NCBI RefSeq assembly: GCF_000718165.1
Contig: NZ_JOEY01000093.1
Coordinates: 1-21,647, forward strand
From: Streptomyces fulvoviolaceus
Lineage (GTDB): Bacteria > Actinomycetota > Actinomycetes > Streptomycetales > Streptomycetaceae
Reading direction: 5' to 3'
DNA: 21,647 bases
In this document: positions 21,564 through 21,647 of the stretch, piece after piece
Position numbering within the stretch: the stretch's first letter is position 1
Layout: each line of letters opens with the position of its first letter
Notes under the pieces: model-generated
Databases searched by the model: none
What the model saw: only the letters and a program-made list of their open reading frames with translations
What the model was told of the DNA's origin: nothing
Position numbers and translations under genes: made by a program

Positions 21564-21647
21564 ATGCCGACCTGGACCGACGACGAGCTGGACCGCATCG
21601 GCTCATCCGTCGAACTCGACCTGGAGTCCGAGCGCGCCGACGGCACC
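21564..21647 (+). CDS. DUF2255-family protein, N-terminal fragment (runs off the right edge)
   Basis: The first 28 codons of a plus-strand gene. The sequence begins MPTWTDDELDRIGSSVELDL and continues ESERADGT. It matches the start of DUF2255 proteins (W...ELdrIg.a.EL.i...R.DGT), small proteins of about 125 aa of unknown biochemical role, sometimes described as nitroreductase-like or pyridoxamine-oxidase-like. ATG 21564 is chosen because AAGGAAAGG lies 7 nt upstream; the ATG at 21559 is out of frame. It diverges from the ABC operon. Confidence 0.7.
   Translation, partial: MPTWTDDELDRIGSSVELDLESERADGT

Overview
The window is very GC-rich, with strongly GC-biased third codon positions, several GTG starts and typical actinobacterial families: two DUF2510 proteins, a Tat-exported phospholipase C, a sugar ABC transporter without its own ATPase, and a ROK regulator. 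It is almost certainly chromosomal DNA of a Streptomyces or a close relative. All calls were made by reading the sequence; no database search was run.

Left edge (1-1463): the last 25 codons and right end of an IS5-type insertion sequence, abutting a large LuxR/LAL-type ATPase regulator that reads toward it. The IS has replaced the C-terminal half of the regulator, including its HTH domain, leaving a pseudogene. Region 1464-5263: after an intergenic segment with nested inverted repeats come an MHS-type MFS transporter, anhydro-N-acetylmuramate kinase (anmK, 4 nt downstream) and a membrane-anchored DUF2510 protein, closed by a strong hairpin terminator. Region 5271-7982: a TetR regulator diverges from a two-gene operon (PAP2_3-type phosphatase/transferase and an EamA/DMT permease, ATGA overlap). 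The gap between them holds an 18-bp perfect inverted repeat, a second overlapping 9-bp inverted repeat and a 10-bp leader hairpin. Region 7938-12484: a DUF2510-LURP-one/scramblase fusion, a secreted phosphocholine-type phospholipase C, and a second MHS-type MFS transporter.

The most notable part is a tightly packed eight-gene minus-strand operon (21190 down to 12473): lipoprotein sugar-binding protein, two MalF/MalG-type permeases, type-B carboxylesterase, ROK regulator, pyranose-2-oxidase-like flavoenzyme, CDA-fold nucleoside/base deaminase, and a TIM-barrel sugar isomerase/epimerase-like protein. Every junction is a short overlap or a gap of 13 nt or less. I infer an import and dismantling route for an esterified glycoside: uptake, ester cleavage, FAD-dependent oxidation of the sugar (probably at C3 or C2), then TIM-barrel cleavage or isomerisation, with the deaminase acting on an amino-bearing aglycone or base. 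The flavoenzyme plus TIM-barrel pair resembles the CarA/CarC and DgpA/DgpC logic of C-glycoside deglycosylation, but the usual small partner subunit is not visible and the deaminase is an unexpected addition. A 21-bp tandem repeat at the 3' end of the deaminase gene encodes a heptapeptide repeat and also repeats the Shine-Dalgarno sequence of the TIM-barrel gene.

Right edge: an intergenic region with an AT-rich inverted repeat (candidate ROK operator), then the first 28 codons of a DUF2255 gene.
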